Assembly (NCBI GenBank): GCA_964236735.1
Contig: CAXSFM010000012.1
Coordinates: 1-64,000 of the forward strand
Direction of reading: 5' to 3'
DNA: 64,000 nucleotides
Source: JAIVJG01 sp964236735
Lineage (GTDB): Bacteria; Acidobacteriota; Blastocatellia; Pyrinomonadales; Pyrinomonadaceae
This document shows, piece after piece, positions 1 through 7,640 of the stretch. Position 1 is the first letter of the stretch, and every line of letters begins with the position of its first letter. The position numbers and the translations under genes were made by a program. The notes beneath the pieces were generated by a model. It saw only the letters and a list, made by a program, of their open reading frames with translations, had not been told where the DNA came from and made no database searches.

Positions 1-91
1 ATGCTGAGTTGTTGAAGCTGCTGCGAAAATACCCGCTTTAACTACTCTAGCCCCATATGATATATGAAAATATCATTTATGAGGTGCGAAA

Positions 92-520
92 GTGAATAAA
101 GATCGCAGGAGAGCAGTGAGAAAGTTGCGGGGACAAATCGCAACCATAAACAGAACTATTCCTATCGCATTATCATTTGCAGAGTGGCGCAAGACTGCTC
201 CCGAGGCACTTAAACATCGTGACCGTCTTATCGAAGATCTGAATGTACTTCAAACCGAAATGTTAATAGAGAAAGTAGAGTCCTTTGGTCTTAGTTTGAT
301 ACCGGAGAATGCGCCTCCTTTTTCATATATTGGTTGTTGGAATACGACTGATGATGGTCGTAGATATCTGAATGACAAATATCTAGGAATGGTAAAGCGG
401 CGAATTATTGACGCGCGTTTCAATTATTGGAAACAATGGATTGATATTGTCGCACCCATTGCCTCAACAATCATTTCAATCATTGCTTTAATCGTGGCTA
501 TTTTTGCTTTGAGTAAATGA
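92..520 (+). CDS. Small tail-anchored membrane protein, unknown function
   Basis: 142 aa from a GTG start with a GAGGTG ribosome site 6 bases upstream. The first ~115 residues are soluble and charged; residues ~118-140 form one hydrophobic membrane segment followed by a lysine, so it is probably anchored by its C-terminus. I recognise no family. Base composition is AT-richer than the structural genes, as in other accessory genes here. Confidence 0.6.
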   Translation: MNKDRRRAVRKLRGQIATINRTIPIALSFAEWRKTAPEALKHRDRLIEDLNVLQTEMLIEKVESFGLSLIPENAPPFSYIGCWNTTDDGRRYLNDKYLGMVKRRIIDARFNYWKQWIDIVAPIASTIISIIALIVAIFALSK

Positions 521-631
521 TGGGCTTGTGTGAGCTATAATTTACATTCCTAAACCTCTTTCAATATCTTGTCCCTCCTTGGCTATCGTTTCATCTGATC
601 ATCTGGCGATTAACTTGAGTTCTGCCTTGGT

Positions 632-653
632 CGGTTTGCCTCATACGGTTTGC
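632..653. repeat. Repeated CGGTTTGC doublet (copy 1)
   Basis: Two CGGTTTGC units whose starts lie 14 bases apart, joined by CTCATA. A near-identical 22-base element (two bases differ) occurs at 14221-14242 just before the BCS1-like gene. Both lie between genes on the same strand. Function unknown; a shared regulatory site is possible. Confidence 0.4.
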
Positions 654-677
654 CATCGCCTCGCGCGAATTCCTCAT

Positions 678-701
678 TAAATTTACCCTCCTGTAAATTT
701 A
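678..701. promoter_or_regulatory. AT-rich inverted repeat
   Basis: Perfect 9-base arms TAAATTTAC and GTAAATTTA around a 6-base loop, in the 343-base gap (521-863) between the first membrane protein and the HD-GYP gene. No T-run follows, so an operator is as likely as a terminator. The rest of that gap contains only the CGGTTTGC doublet and the hairpin at 771-826. Confidence 0.35.
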
Positions 702-770
702 TTGCATAAATGTTTAACCATATCGTGCAATAGATTTGACACAAACTGCATCAATCCTTCATGCTGAATA

Positions 771-826
771 AACAGGCAGGTTCGACACGCGCGTCGAATT
801 TCTCTCTCGCCTGTTGTCTTTTTCTG
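771..826 (+). terminator. Nested hairpin with T-rich tail
   Basis: Outer arms AACAGGC (771-777) and GCCTGTT (809-815) enclose an inner hairpin TTCGAC (781-786) / GTCGAA (793-798), followed by a T-rich stretch. It lies just upstream of the HD-GYP gene, so it could be a terminator for upstream transcription or a leader structure. It does not match the GEMM c-di-GMP riboswitch consensus as I know it. Confidence 0.4.
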
Positions 827-863
827 ATCAGGTTTGATGTGTAAGCCGAAAAGATCCCTAATT

Positions 864-1559
864 ATGTCGAAACTCAGCGTTCTGAACGCGCTCAGTCTGG
901 CTCTTGAGGTCAAGGACGGCTCCGTGCGCGCTCATTCCCACCGCGTTGCAGTCATGGCCGTCGGCCTCGGTAGGCAGTTAGACAGCTTCGGCGCACGCGA
1001 GCGGCTGTATCTTCAGCAGGCCGCCACACTTCACGACATCGGCAAAGTCCGTGTCAGCGAATTCGTACTTAACAAGCCGGACAAGTTGACGCCTGAGGAA
1101 TTCGCCGAGATGCAGGCGCACGCCGCCAACGGTGGCGCGGTCGCACAGGCCGCCGGGTTCAGCGATAAGGTCTGGAAGGCGGTGCGCGCTCATCACGAGC
1201 GTTGGGCGGGCGGAGGCTACCCGGATGGGTTGTGGGGCATCGGCATCCCGCTGATCGCACGCATTATCAGCGTCGTTGATTGCTATGACGCCCTGACCAA
1301 TGATCGCCCCTATCGCCAGGCCATGCCTGCCGCCGAAGCTCTAGAAATCGTCAAGAGCGGAAGCGGCACTTTTTATGATCCTGATCTGGTTCGGAAATTC
1401 GTGCGCTATCACTCCGCCCTGCTCGAAGAAGTAGCCGATACGCCGCTCCCCTCGGTGGGCTTAGGCGAACTGATTAAGGAGGCCGCCACGGACATCGAAC
1501 CGCAGGCGGGATTCTTTCTCGGAGGGCACGGCCACGAGCAGCAGCAAGTGGCCGCGTGA
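864..1559 (+). CDS. HD-GYP domain phosphodiesterase
   Basis: 231 aa from this ATG; in-frame starts at 834 (TTG) and 837 (ATG) add about 10 residues. The HD-GYP hallmarks are all visible: HxxR near residue 24, HDIGK at 57-61, an HHE motif near 109, then GGGYPDG, ARI, VDCYDAL and RPYR. The family hydrolyses c-di-GMP or other cyclic dinucleotides using a metal centre. No sensor or receiver domain precedes it and no signal peptide is seen, so it should be cytoplasmic. It abuts a VRR-NUC gene. Possible roles, by inference: altering host c-di-GMP, or degrading a cyclic nucleotide defence signal. Confidence 0.85.
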   Translation: MSKLSVLNALSLALEVKDGSVRAHSHRVAVMAVGLGRQLDSFGARERLYLQQAATLHDIGKVRVSEFVLNKPDKLTPEEFAEMQAHAANGGAVAQAAGFSDKVWKAVRAHHERWAGGGYPDGLWGIGIPLIARIISVVDCYDALTNDRPYRQAMPAAEALEIVKSGSGTFYDPDLVRKFVRYHSALLEEVADTPLPSVGLGELIKEAATDIEPQAGFFLGGHGHEQQQVAA

Positions 1560-1577
1560 TTGAAGCAGCAGCAGCCC

Positions 1578-2234
1578 ATGTCCAGACGACAGCAATTGAA
1601 GCTCACCGGCGGCCTTCCCTTTCCTCCGCCTCCGGGTGGAAAGCGGGCTACTCCGGCGCGCCCGCTGGCGCCGAGCAAAACGGCGCTTTCACCGGCGCAG
1701 GCCACATCTGAGGCGAGCCATCAGCAATCCGCGATCACATGGCTGAAATGGTGGGGCGGCACGTTTCCAGTTTTGCGGCGGACGTTTCACGTCGCCAACG
1801 AATTCAACGCTGGCGATGCGGTGCGAAAGCAGAGTCCGACGGGGCGCGTTTATTACACGTCTAGGTCAGGCGCGAAGCGCAGAGCCGAAGGAGTGATGCC
1901 CGGCATTTTTGACTTCATGAATCTCGCCAACTCGCGCGGGTTCTCCGGCCTCGCCATTGATCTGAAGGTCAGGGGCAATGATTTAAGCGTGGAACCGGAA
2001 AAGGAGTGGGATCAGACAAGAGAGCGCGACTTCCTGATCTCGCAGGGCAAGAGCGCGCACGCGGCGTGGAGTTGGGCGGAAGTCGCGGCTTTGCACGTCT
2101 GGTATTTCGAGCTGCGGCATGCCCAACTGTGGCGTTCCATCGGGCGACTCGACATCTATCTGATCGCGAAGGGGGGCCATGACCGGCGTTGTGGCTGTGG
2201 ATTGAAACTCAAGACTTTGTATGGAGGCTTATGA
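1578..2234 (+). CDS. VRR-NUC type nuclease
   Basis: 218 aa from ATG 1578 (in-frame TTG at 1560 directly after the HD-GYP stop). The first ~60 residues are proline- and alanine-rich and probably disordered. The remainder has the VRR-NUC pattern: an N-terminal NE, a G-x-F-D-F motif near residue 113, a GLAIDLK strand carrying the catalytic D-x-K, a glutamine then a leucine/glycine helix, and a final WAEV helix. The family belongs to the PD-(D/E)XK superfamily and includes structure-specific nucleases. It overlaps the RyR gene by ATGA. Confidence 0.65.
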   Translation: MSRRQQLKLTGGLPFPPPPGGKRATPARPLAPSKTALSPAQATSEASHQQSAITWLKWWGGTFPVLRRTFHVANEFNAGDAVRKQSPTGRVYYTSRSGAKRRAEGVMPGIFDFMNLANSRGFSGLAIDLKVRGNDLSVEPEKEWDQTRERDFLISQGKSAHAAWSWAEVAALHVWYFELRHAQLWRSIGRLDIYLIAKGGHDRRCGCGLKLKTLYGGL

Positions 2235-2590
2235 ACATTAAAGAGATCGCGAAGGCGTGCCATGAAGTGAACCGCGCGTTGTGTCTCGCGCACGGTGATA
2301 CGTCGCAGTTGCCTTGGGATGAGGCTCCCGAATGGCAGCGCGAGAGCGCCGTTGCCGGCGTCCAGTTTCAGTTAGCAAATCCGGGCGCGCCGGTCTCGGC
2401 CACTCACGATGCTTGGAGTCGCGACAAGATCGCCGCCGGGTGGATTTATGGTGAGGTGAAGAATGCCGATGCCGTTCCGCCGACGCATCCCTGCCTCGTG
2501 GATTTTGTGCAGCTTCCGCCGGAGCAGAAGGCGAAGGATTTCGTGTTCAAGGCCGTCGTCAATTCTTTGAAGTCTTTTCTCAGCGAATAA
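2231..2590 (+). CDS. RyR domain protein
   Basis: 119 aa; GGAGG lies 4 bases before the ATG, which overlaps the preceding stop. The sequence matches the prokaryotic RyR (ryanodine-receptor) repeat: PEWQRESAVAGV, an HDAW motif, GWIYGEVKN, the hallmark THPCLVDF and LPPEQKAKD. Single-domain RyR proteins are frequent in phages and in nucleotide-signal conflict systems, where the domain is suspected to bind ligands. Its role here is unknown, but it is translationally coupled to the VRR-NUC gene. Confidence 0.8.
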   Translation: MNIKEIAKACHEVNRALCLAHGDTSQLPWDEAPEWQRESAVAGVQFQLANPGAPVSATHDAWSRDKIAAGWIYGEVKNADAVPPTHPCLVDFVQLPPEQKAKDFVFKAVVNSLKSFLSE

Positions 2591-2598
2591 ATATAGGG

Positions 2599-2796
2599 AT
2601 GGCATCGCGCACCAAAAAGAATTTCGTCGGCGCGTATCTCGACGACGCGATGAAGAAGAGGCTCGACCAAATCCGTCAGGCTGAGAGCGCACGCGCGGGG
2701 ACGACACTGACGCTCAACCAGACCATTGAAATTTTAATCAATCGCTTCCCTCTTGAAAAATCAGAGGCGCATGTGAAAGGAACAGATGAACAATGA
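2599..2796 (+). CDS. Small basic protein, unknown
   Basis: 65 aa with a weak GGG upstream of ATG. The N-terminal half is basic with a predicted strand (NFVGAYLD) and helix (MKKRLDQIRQAE), then a second helix, which loosely resembles ribbon-helix-helix DNA-binding proteins. The stop overlaps the next start by ATGA. RHH assignment is a guess. Confidence 0.5.
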   Translation: MASRTKKNFVGAYLDDAMKKRLDQIRQAESARAGTTLTLNQTIEILINRFPLEKSEAHVKGTDEQ

Positions 2797-2990
2797 AACT
2801 CATTTTTATCGCACGCATGACGCTCATCATGCTCGCTGTTTTTCTTTTGATGGGCGTGAGTGAATGTGATCGCTCGACGGTTGCTGATGATGCAGCGGTG
2901 ATCCCTGCGCCCCCGTCACCGACACCGACTCCAATTCCAATTCCCAAATCTTCCAAATGGCAACGCGCCCCACCGAGGGTGATCAATTAA
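2793..2990 (+). CDS. Short exported or lipoprotein-like peptide
   Basis: 65 aa. Residues 1-24 are a typical export signal (KLIF..., hydrophobic core, then GVSEC), with a cysteine at the end of the core; residues ~37-52 are a proline/threonine ladder. The proline-rich lipoprotein look resembles an outer-membrane spanin (Rz1), but it is far from the lysis genes and the lipobox is imperfect. Coupled by ATGA to the upstream gene. Confidence 0.5.
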   Translation: MKLIFIARMTLIMLAVFLLMGVSECDRSTVADDAAVIPAPPSPTPTPIPIPKSSKWQRAPPRVIN

Positions 2991-3004
2991 GGGAGTGCAT
3001 TTCA

Positions 3005-3712
3005 ATGGGGCACTTGATCAAGATGTGGCTGAATCAAAGTTTCCTGAATTTCATGTTTCAGGTTGTCGTGATTTCTTCTTTAATGGTGTTCACAGTAATG
3101 ACGATATTCTTGCATCTCACAGGTGATGTAAAGATAAAGCCAATCAAACGATTGTTTGAAAGAAATATTGTTGAGCGAATGAGAGATTTCATTCACGGTT
3201 GGCTCATCACGCAAGCCTCATCATTTCGTCTGTGGCGCGCACGATCATATAGCAAGATCATCTACAGCCGCCCGTATCAGTTCATCGAGAAGCGTTGGCC
3301 GCTCTGCTGGACCAAGACGCTTGAACTTGAGCGAAAGCAAAAGCGTGATGCTCTTCAATTCAAAGAAGCTGAATGTCTCCGTCGCATCGAGGAGTTCGAA
3401 TCAAGAATTGATCCGCTCATCAAACAAATCACGCGCGTCATCATTGAATCGTATGGAAGCCAGCATGACCCTTTCCAGCGTTATCGCGTGAGCGTGGAAT
3501 TAAGTGAGTACATGATTCGCTCTATCTGCGAGCGCGCATTCAATCATGGCAATTCACAAGTTGAGATCGCTTATATCGCCAAATCTGTTGCGCGTCTTGT
3601 TGAGCGTGAAATGAAGACCATCAATTTCGAGCGGCTTCATGATGTTGACAAAAGGGCAGCACGAATTGCAGACCGTTTGGATTTCGGAAACTGGAGGGCA
3701 GAAGATGAGTGA
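3005..3712 (+). CDS. Membrane-anchored coiled-coil protein, unknown
   Basis: 235 aa, ATG chosen because GGGAG lies at 2991-2995; a longer frame opens at 2957. One membrane segment (about residues 13-37) near the N-terminus, then a basic linker and a charged helical region (ELERKQKRDALQFKEAE...) to the end. Together with its neighbours it looks like a small accessory membrane cluster. No family recognised. Confidence 0.6.
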   Translation: MGHLIKMWLNQSFLNFMFQVVVISSLMVFTVMTIFLHLTGDVKIKPIKRLFERNIVERMRDFIHGWLITQASSFRLWRARSYSKIIYSRPYQFIEKRWPLCWTKTLELERKQKRDALQFKEAECLRRIEEFESRIDPLIKQITRVIIESYGSQHDPFQRYRVSVELSEYMIRSICERAFNHGNSQVEIAYIAKSVARLVEREMKTINFERLHDVDKRAARIADRLDFGNWRAEDE

Positions 3713-3989
3713 CGTAAATCCCACTAATGACATTGACATCCGCCTGCCGCAACTCGGCGACGACGTTCTCTACATGCTCAAGCGCGGAGCGCAGGGCGTC
3801 GCCGCTCGTCCCGCGAAAGTGGTGCATGTGGACTCTGCTGTCCCCACGCGCGTGAACTTGCTCGTCTTCCTCGACGGCATGAATGACACGCTCTATCTCA
3901 CGAACAAATCACAGGGCTATCTGCTCTGGGTGACTGGCGTGGAATACGATTTTCAAGAGACATTCCACACCTGGCACTGGAGGGAGTAA
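3705..3989 (+). CDS. Hypothetical protein
   Basis: 94 aa; GGAGGG precedes the ATG and the gene overlaps the previous stop by 8 bases. Beta-rich sequence (RPAKVVHVD, RVNLLVFLDG, LYLTNKSQGYLLWVTGV) ending WHWRE, the look of a small phage accessory beta-barrel protein. It is followed by an overlapping start (TAATG). Confidence 0.6.
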   Translation: MSDVNPTNDIDIRLPQLGDDVLYMLKRGAQGVAARPAKVVHVDSAVPTRVNLLVFLDGMNDTLYLTNKSQGYLLWVTGVEYDFQETFHTWHWRE

Positions 3990-4159
3990 TGCTCGGCGAA
4001 TTGTGGGATGAATTTCTCGAAGGCTTCTACAGCACATTAAAAGATACGCCGGGTTGTGTTGCTCATATAGCCGGTTTCTTTTCCGCCATTATTTTTTGCG
4101 CCCTCGGCTTCATCGGCTTTATTTCTCTTATCATTTTTCTGATCACGAGAATATTTTGA
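3989..4159 (+). CDS. 56-residue membrane peptide
   Basis: Starts on the ATG overlapping the upstream stop (AGGGAGTAATG gives a ribosome site) and ends in TGATG shared with the next gene. Begins MLGELWDEFLEGFY, then one or two hydrophobic stretches (about residues 25-54, many Phe and Ile). Tight coupling on both sides supports it being translated. Function unknown. Confidence 0.5.
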   Translation: MLGELWDEFLEGFYSTLKDTPGCVAHIAGFFSAIIFCALGFIGFISLIIFLITRIF

Positions 4160-4494
4160 TGTCTTCAAATCTAGGCATTGATTACGACGAGCGCGAACTG
4201 ACGGCTGAGGAGTATCACTGGCTCGGCCTGACGATTGAGCAGGCAAACGCCGAAGCCTGCTGTAATTTCCTCGCCGCACGATCTCTCGCCGCCTCCGCCG
4301 ATTTCAATTTCTATTTCAAGCTTCCCCTGAGCCTCTTACGCGATGAGATGAATGCTGCCTGCACGCGATTACAGGCCGGAAATGACATGCGGGAGCAGAT
4401 AAGGCAGGGAGCGTCCGTTGTAGAGCCCACCATTACATCATCGCAACTACAAATCACGACCAATGATGACGGCTGGGCTGAATTCCTGGACTGA
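4159..4494 (+). CDS. Hypothetical protein
   Basis: 111 aa, starting at the ATG that overlaps the upstream stop. Largely helical and acidic (DYDERELTAEEYHWLGLTIE) with alanine/cysteine-rich middle. No family recognised. The last gene before the long palindrome at 4496-4521. Confidence 0.55.
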   Translation: MSSNLGIDYDERELTAEEYHWLGLTIEQANAEACCNFLAARSLAASADFNFYFKLPLSLLRDEMNAACTRLQAGNDMREQIRQGASVVEPTITSSQLQITTNDDGWAEFLD

Positions 4495-4495
4495 A

Positions 4496-4521
4496 TTCTG
4501 ACCCTGACGTCAGGGTCAGAA
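4496..4521. promoter_or_regulatory. 26-bp perfect palindrome
   Basis: The 13 bases starting TTCTGACCCTGAC are followed immediately by their exact reverse complement, with no spacer. It starts 1 base after the stop of the 4159 gene and 13 bases before the next ATG. There is no T-run; a two-fold protein-binding site is more likely than a terminator. Confidence 0.5.
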
Positions 4522-4534
4522 GTGTGGAGAGTTT

Positions 4535-4765
4535 ATGAATCAATGCTCAAATTATTATGAGAATCCAAATGGCGGCGCGGCTATTCGTTGCTCAAACTCA
4601 GAGGAGGTGATGATCAGCGTCAAGGGGCGCGCCTCGTCAATTAACGCTCGAATCTGTCATGCGTGCGCCGCCATTCTCTTAAAAGCATTCGATCAAGTGG
4701 AGTTATATCCGATTGCCCATGCCGACAATGCTCCAGAGACATTTACCTTACTTGATTCACAGTAA
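4535..4765 (+). CDS. Small cysteine-containing protein, unknown
   Basis: 76 aa with GGAGAG upstream. Cysteines at residues 4, 19, 41 and 44 (CSNYYE, IRCSN, ICHAC) could form a small zinc site. It lies right behind the 26-bp palindrome, which may control it. No family recognised. 4766-4858 holds no gene that I can support. Confidence 0.5.
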   Translation: MNQCSNYYENPNGGAAIRCSNSEEVMISVKGRASSINARICHACAAILLKAFDQVELYPIAHADNAPETFTLLDSQ

Positions 4766-4858
4766 GAACTTTCATGAAATGCATGTGCCGTTGATTTCCA
4801 GTGTCATCTTATTCACTTACGATTTTAACTCCGGCTACTATGCTGGATGGAGTTTTTA

Positions 4859-5161
4859 ATGTTTCAATCAATCAAACCGCAGATACCCGGTTACGAAGGC
4901 AGCATCATCAATTTCGGCGAAGGTCAACCTGAATACATTCCGCTGCCCGCCATCGTCCACCGCGTCGAGGGCATGATCGCGATCACCAGTTGCTGGCAGC
5001 CGAACGATGATGAGCAGGCGCGCATTGCCGCGGGCGATCCCATTTTCTTAACTGTGATGCATTCAGAGGCGATAATCGCGGAAGGCATCTGCCCGGTGAG
5101 GCTCGGCCTAGAAATTCCAGAAGAGTTAGCTCGAAAGGATGAAGCGCAACATGAGTCTTGA
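4859..5161 (+). CDS. Hypothetical protein
   Basis: 100 aa; the ATG at 4859 is preferred over 4847 because GGATGGAG lies at the right distance. Mixed alpha/beta with no motif I recognise. Overlaps the next start by 11 bases. Confidence 0.55.
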   Translation: MFQSIKPQIPGYEGSIINFGEGQPEYIPLPAIVHRVEGMIAITSCWQPNDDEQARIAAGDPIFLTVMHSEAIIAEGICPVRLGLEIPEELARKDEAQHES

Positions 5162-5396
5162 AGTTCATGACTACCCGGAATTTGGCGCGCAGGTTGCAAT
5201 TTCTCGGGACAGCCTGCGGGACAAAGACCGCCGCGATCTAATCTTTGCCAGTCCGCTTCCTGAAACCATCCCTGCTCACTGTTTAGTTGCTGAATTGCGA
5301 CCGCATCATACGCCCGAAGGCTTCGCCCGCTTTTATCACAACACAGTCGTTCTAGGATTGAGCGTTGATTATGATGATAGGACAATCACGTCGTAG
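5151..5396 (+). CDS. Hypothetical protein
   Basis: 81 aa (85 if the ATG at 5139 is used). Contains PEGFARFYHNTVVLGLSVDYD near the C-terminus, predicted beta strands. Overlaps both neighbours. No family recognised. Confidence 0.5.
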   Translation: MSLEVHDYPEFGAQVAISRDSLRDKDRRDLIFASPLPETIPAHCLVAELRPHHTPEGFARFYHNTVVLGLSVDYDDRTITS

Positions 5397-5505
5397 CAAG
5401 TGGCGCAGTAGTAAATCCTATTTGCTTCTCCCTCTGGGTGCGCCGACGACCCCGCCAAAGCTCTATTGCGACGCCTGCGCCGCGCAGCTTCAGAGGGAAG
5501 ATTGA
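5371..5505 (+). CDS. 44-residue basic CxxC peptide
   Basis: Begins inside the end of the 5151 gene and ends in TGATG shared with the next start, which suggests coupling. Basic N-terminus (QSRRSKWRSSKS), then LYCDACAAQLQRED with a CxxC pair. It may be half of a zinc site. Modest support, from the overlaps only. Confidence 0.35.
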   Translation: MMIGQSRRSKWRSSKSYLLLPLGAPTTPPKLYCDACAAQLQRED

Positions 5506-5726
5506 TGCGCGAGCAAGAGACGCGCTGCTGCCGGGGACGTCATTGCGTCTGTCATCATTTGACGGTGGCCGATACCGCTTTCTTCTGGAGTCGCTTCGGC
5601 GTGGCGCATTGTCCGTTTTGTCGCCGCCTGCTGCTCATCGCCGAGCATCAAGCAGCCGCGTCGTTACTCGACGGGTGGCTGCATTACGATTTCAGGCTCG
5701 CTCCTCGCCCGGGATGGCACGTTTAA
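5505..5726 (+). CDS. Small cysteine-rich protein, possible zinc finger
   Basis: 73 aa from ATG 5505 with AGAGGGAAG upstream. Cysteines lie in RCCRGRHCVC and HCPFC, giving two CxxC-like pairs consistent with one zinc site. No family recognised. Last gene before the 386-base regulatory gap. Confidence 0.5.
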   Translation: MREQETRCCRGRHCVCHHLTVADTAFFWSRFGVAHCPFCRRLLLIAEHQAAASLLDGWLHYDFRLAPRPGWHV

Positions 5727-5814
5727 GGTTCATCATTCATCATTCCGCATTCATCAATGCGACTTTCCCCAAAGGCGGATATTAAATAGCCGCCAATCGA
5801 GCAGGTGAGCACAT

Positions 5815-5822
5815 TTGTTTAA
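5815..5822. promoter_or_regulatory. Operator-like half site
   Basis: TTGTTTAA, identical to each arm of the inverted repeat at 5929-5945, placed 67 bases upstream of the -35 box. The paired arrangement around one promoter resembles a repressor binding at two sites. Confidence 0.3.
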
Positions 5823-5888
5823 GTTTGAACATCATGCAGCCGATGCACACGACTGATTTGTAATATTGCAATTGTGTAAATTTGCCTG

Positions 5889-5918
5889 TTGACAGACCTC
5901 TTTCAAATCCGCTATGTT
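5889..5918 (+). promoter_or_regulatory. Sigma-70-like promoter of the lysis genes
   Basis: TTGACA (5889-5894), an 18-base spacer and TATGTT (5913-5918). It is the best promoter match in the 386-base gap 5727-6112, which holds no gene, and points at the endolysin. Confidence 0.5.
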
Positions 5919-5928
5919 GAATAAGACA

Positions 5929-5945
5929 TTAAACAAATTGTTTAA
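5929..5945. promoter_or_regulatory. Operator-like inverted repeat
   Basis: Perfect 8-base arms TTAAACAA and TTGTTTAA around a single A, 10 bases past the -10 box, so it would cover the transcription start. A regulator bound here should block the promoter. A half site lies at 5815-5822. A weaker GTGCGG...CCGCAC repeat follows at about 5950-5985. Confidence 0.5.
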
Positions 5946-6112
5946 CGTTATGTGCGGGCGGTCAAGATAACAAGTGCTGACCGCACAAACCCCCGCCGCC
6001 ATCTCCGACTCCTTCCAAGCAGATCCCCTTCCGTCACGCTGCCGCTGCTCCTTAGTCGGTCTTGTGCCGCCCGCACAAAAAAATCTTATCGCCACCACAC
6101 TTCACCAATCGC

Positions 6113-7084
6113 ATGATTACAGATCGCCAACTCGCTTTAATCGTCCCCGAGCTTCCCCGCTCGCGCCGCGCCCACGTGCTTCCCGCATTGCAGGAGACTC
6201 TGACGCGCTATTCCATCAACACCGTCGAGCGCATCGCCGCCTTCATCGCCAATCTCCTCGAAGAGTCCGGTGAATTCAACTATACGGAGGAAATCTGGGG
6301 GCCGACGCCCGCCCAGCGCGCCTATGACATAGGAGCGAAGGCGCGCGAACTCGGCAACACTCCGGCGGCAGACAATGATGGTCGCTACCGCAAAGGCTAC
6401 GGCCTCATCCAGACCACCGGCGGGCGCAATCAACGCCGTGTCCTCTCTGCCCTCGGCCTCGACCCGGAGCAAGACCCCAAGATTTTAGGGCAGTATCCTT
6501 ATGCCGCCCTCTCTGCCGGATTCTACTGGGCGGATAACAAGCTCAACGAACTCGCCGACAACCTGACGGGCGACTGGAATTCGACAGAGCGCGATGTCTT
6601 CACGAGAATCGTCAGGCGCGTGAACGGCGGGACGACGCACCTTGATAAGCGGATCGTCTTCTATCGCCGCGCCATCAATGTCCTCAGAACCGTGCCCGGC
6701 CTCGGCAGCACACCGGCTGAAGCTCCGCCCGTGATCGCGCCCGTGGAAGGTCAGCTTCCCCCACCCGTTCAACCCGCCACCGTCTCGACGGCAAACGCCG
6801 TCACGCGCGTGCATCAATCGAAGCTCGTTGACTTCGCGGCGCAGCAGATCACGCCCGCCTCCGCCAAGTCGCTCGTTGAAACGAACGCCACGCGCGCGAA
6901 AGCGCCTGCCATGCGCCTCATCGCAGCCTTCATCGCGGCCATCCTGAGCGGTAAGACAATGGCGATCATTGGGGCGTTCGTCCTCGTCATCGGCCTCTCG
7001 TGGATCGCCTATCACTATCGCCGCCAGATCATCTCATCGCTCCTGTTTTATTACTCGGCCATCAAAGTCAAGGTGCTGGAATAA
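6113..7084 (+). CDS. GH19 chitinase-like endolysin with C-terminal membrane segment
   Basis: 323 aa from ATG 6113. Residues ~1-200 match phage GH19 endolysins: AAFIANLLEESGEF with the catalytic glutamate pair, RYRKGYGLIQTTGG, ALSAGFYWADNKLNELAD, and RRVNGGTTHLDKR. A proline-rich linker follows, then one membrane segment (about 285-305, MAIIGAFVLVIGLSWIAY) and a short basic tail. GH19 phage enzymes cut the peptidoglycan glycan chain. A membrane segment at the C-terminus is unusual for the family; it might tether the enzyme or assist export or holin-like action. Confidence 0.85.
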   Translation: MITDRQLALIVPELPRSRRAHVLPALQETLTRYSINTVERIAAFIANLLEESGEFNYTEEIWGPTPAQRAYDIGAKARELGNTPAADNDGRYRKGYGLIQTTGGRNQRRVLSALGLDPEQDPKILGQYPYAALSAGFYWADNKLNELADNLTGDWNSTERDVFTRIVRRVNGGTTHLDKRIVFYRRAINVLRTVPGLGSTPAEAPPVIAPVEGQLPPPVQPATVSTANAVTRVHQSKLVDFAAQQITPASAKSLVETNATRAKAPAMRLIAAFIAAILSGKTMAIIGAFVLVIGLSWIAYHYRRQIISSLLFYYSAIKVKVLE

Positions 7085-7166
7085 ATCACATCTACAATTT
7101 TTGCCAAAGATGCGGTCGCCGAATCGGTGCTCCCGGCCTGTGTCATCTTTGTCAGAGAAAAGCCAA

Positions 7167-7640
7167 ATGAAACGTTACCTGAGCGCTTACATCAACCTTT
7201 ACCGCACGCGCCGCTCCGCGCTCGTCACATTCTGCGTGACGATGCTCCTGCTCAGTGCCGCCTACGGCATCGTTCAAATGGCGGTCAGCTCGGTTGAGGA
7301 TGTTGTGACGATCTTCTCTGACAAGAGAGACAATGCGACCGACGCCGCGCGTCAAATCAACGTCAACTCTTTCGTCAATCAAGCCAACAGCCACGAACAA
7401 AACGCCAACCAGTTTTCCACCATCCGGCAGGTAGATGATGCGCGCGCGCAGGCCGCGCAAGCCATCGCCACCAATGCCGCCGTCAACGCCAATCTCACGC
7501 GCGAACCCGCACGCCGTGCACGCCTTCGTTATGAAAAAACTCGTCGCCTCTCTGTTGATGATGCTCCTGCTTTGTCTGACGCCCGCATTTGCTCAGAACT
7601 CGCCGCTCGCAACATCAACTTCTCCGGCTGTCCTCGATAA
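7167..7640 (+). CDS. Inner-membrane spanin-like protein
   Basis: 157 aa. Residues ~17-42 form an N-terminal membrane anchor and the rest is a charged, helical, probably periplasmic domain ending in a cysteine pair (ICSELAARN...SGCPR). The next gene starts inside this one in another frame and has an export signal, the arrangement seen in Rz/Rz1 spanins. The position after the endolysin supports this. Assignment is from architecture, not family match. Confidence 0.5.
   Translation: MKRYLSAYINLYRTRRSALVTFCVTMLLLSAAYGIVQMAVSSVEDVVTIFSDKRDNATDAARQINVNSFVNQANSHEQNANQFSTIRQVDDARAQAAQAIATNAAVNANLTREPARRARLRYEKTRRLSVDDAPALSDARICSELAARNINFSGCPR

Noticed and set aside
678..863. c-di-GMP riboswitch upstream of the HD-GYP gene
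   Set aside because: The hairpins do not contain the GEMM core motifs.
7088..7168. Zinc-ribbon peptide (FCQRCGRR...LCHLCQRKAK) between endolysin and spanin-like gene
   Set aside because: The frame has no start codon and is only about 26 residues; possibly a relic.
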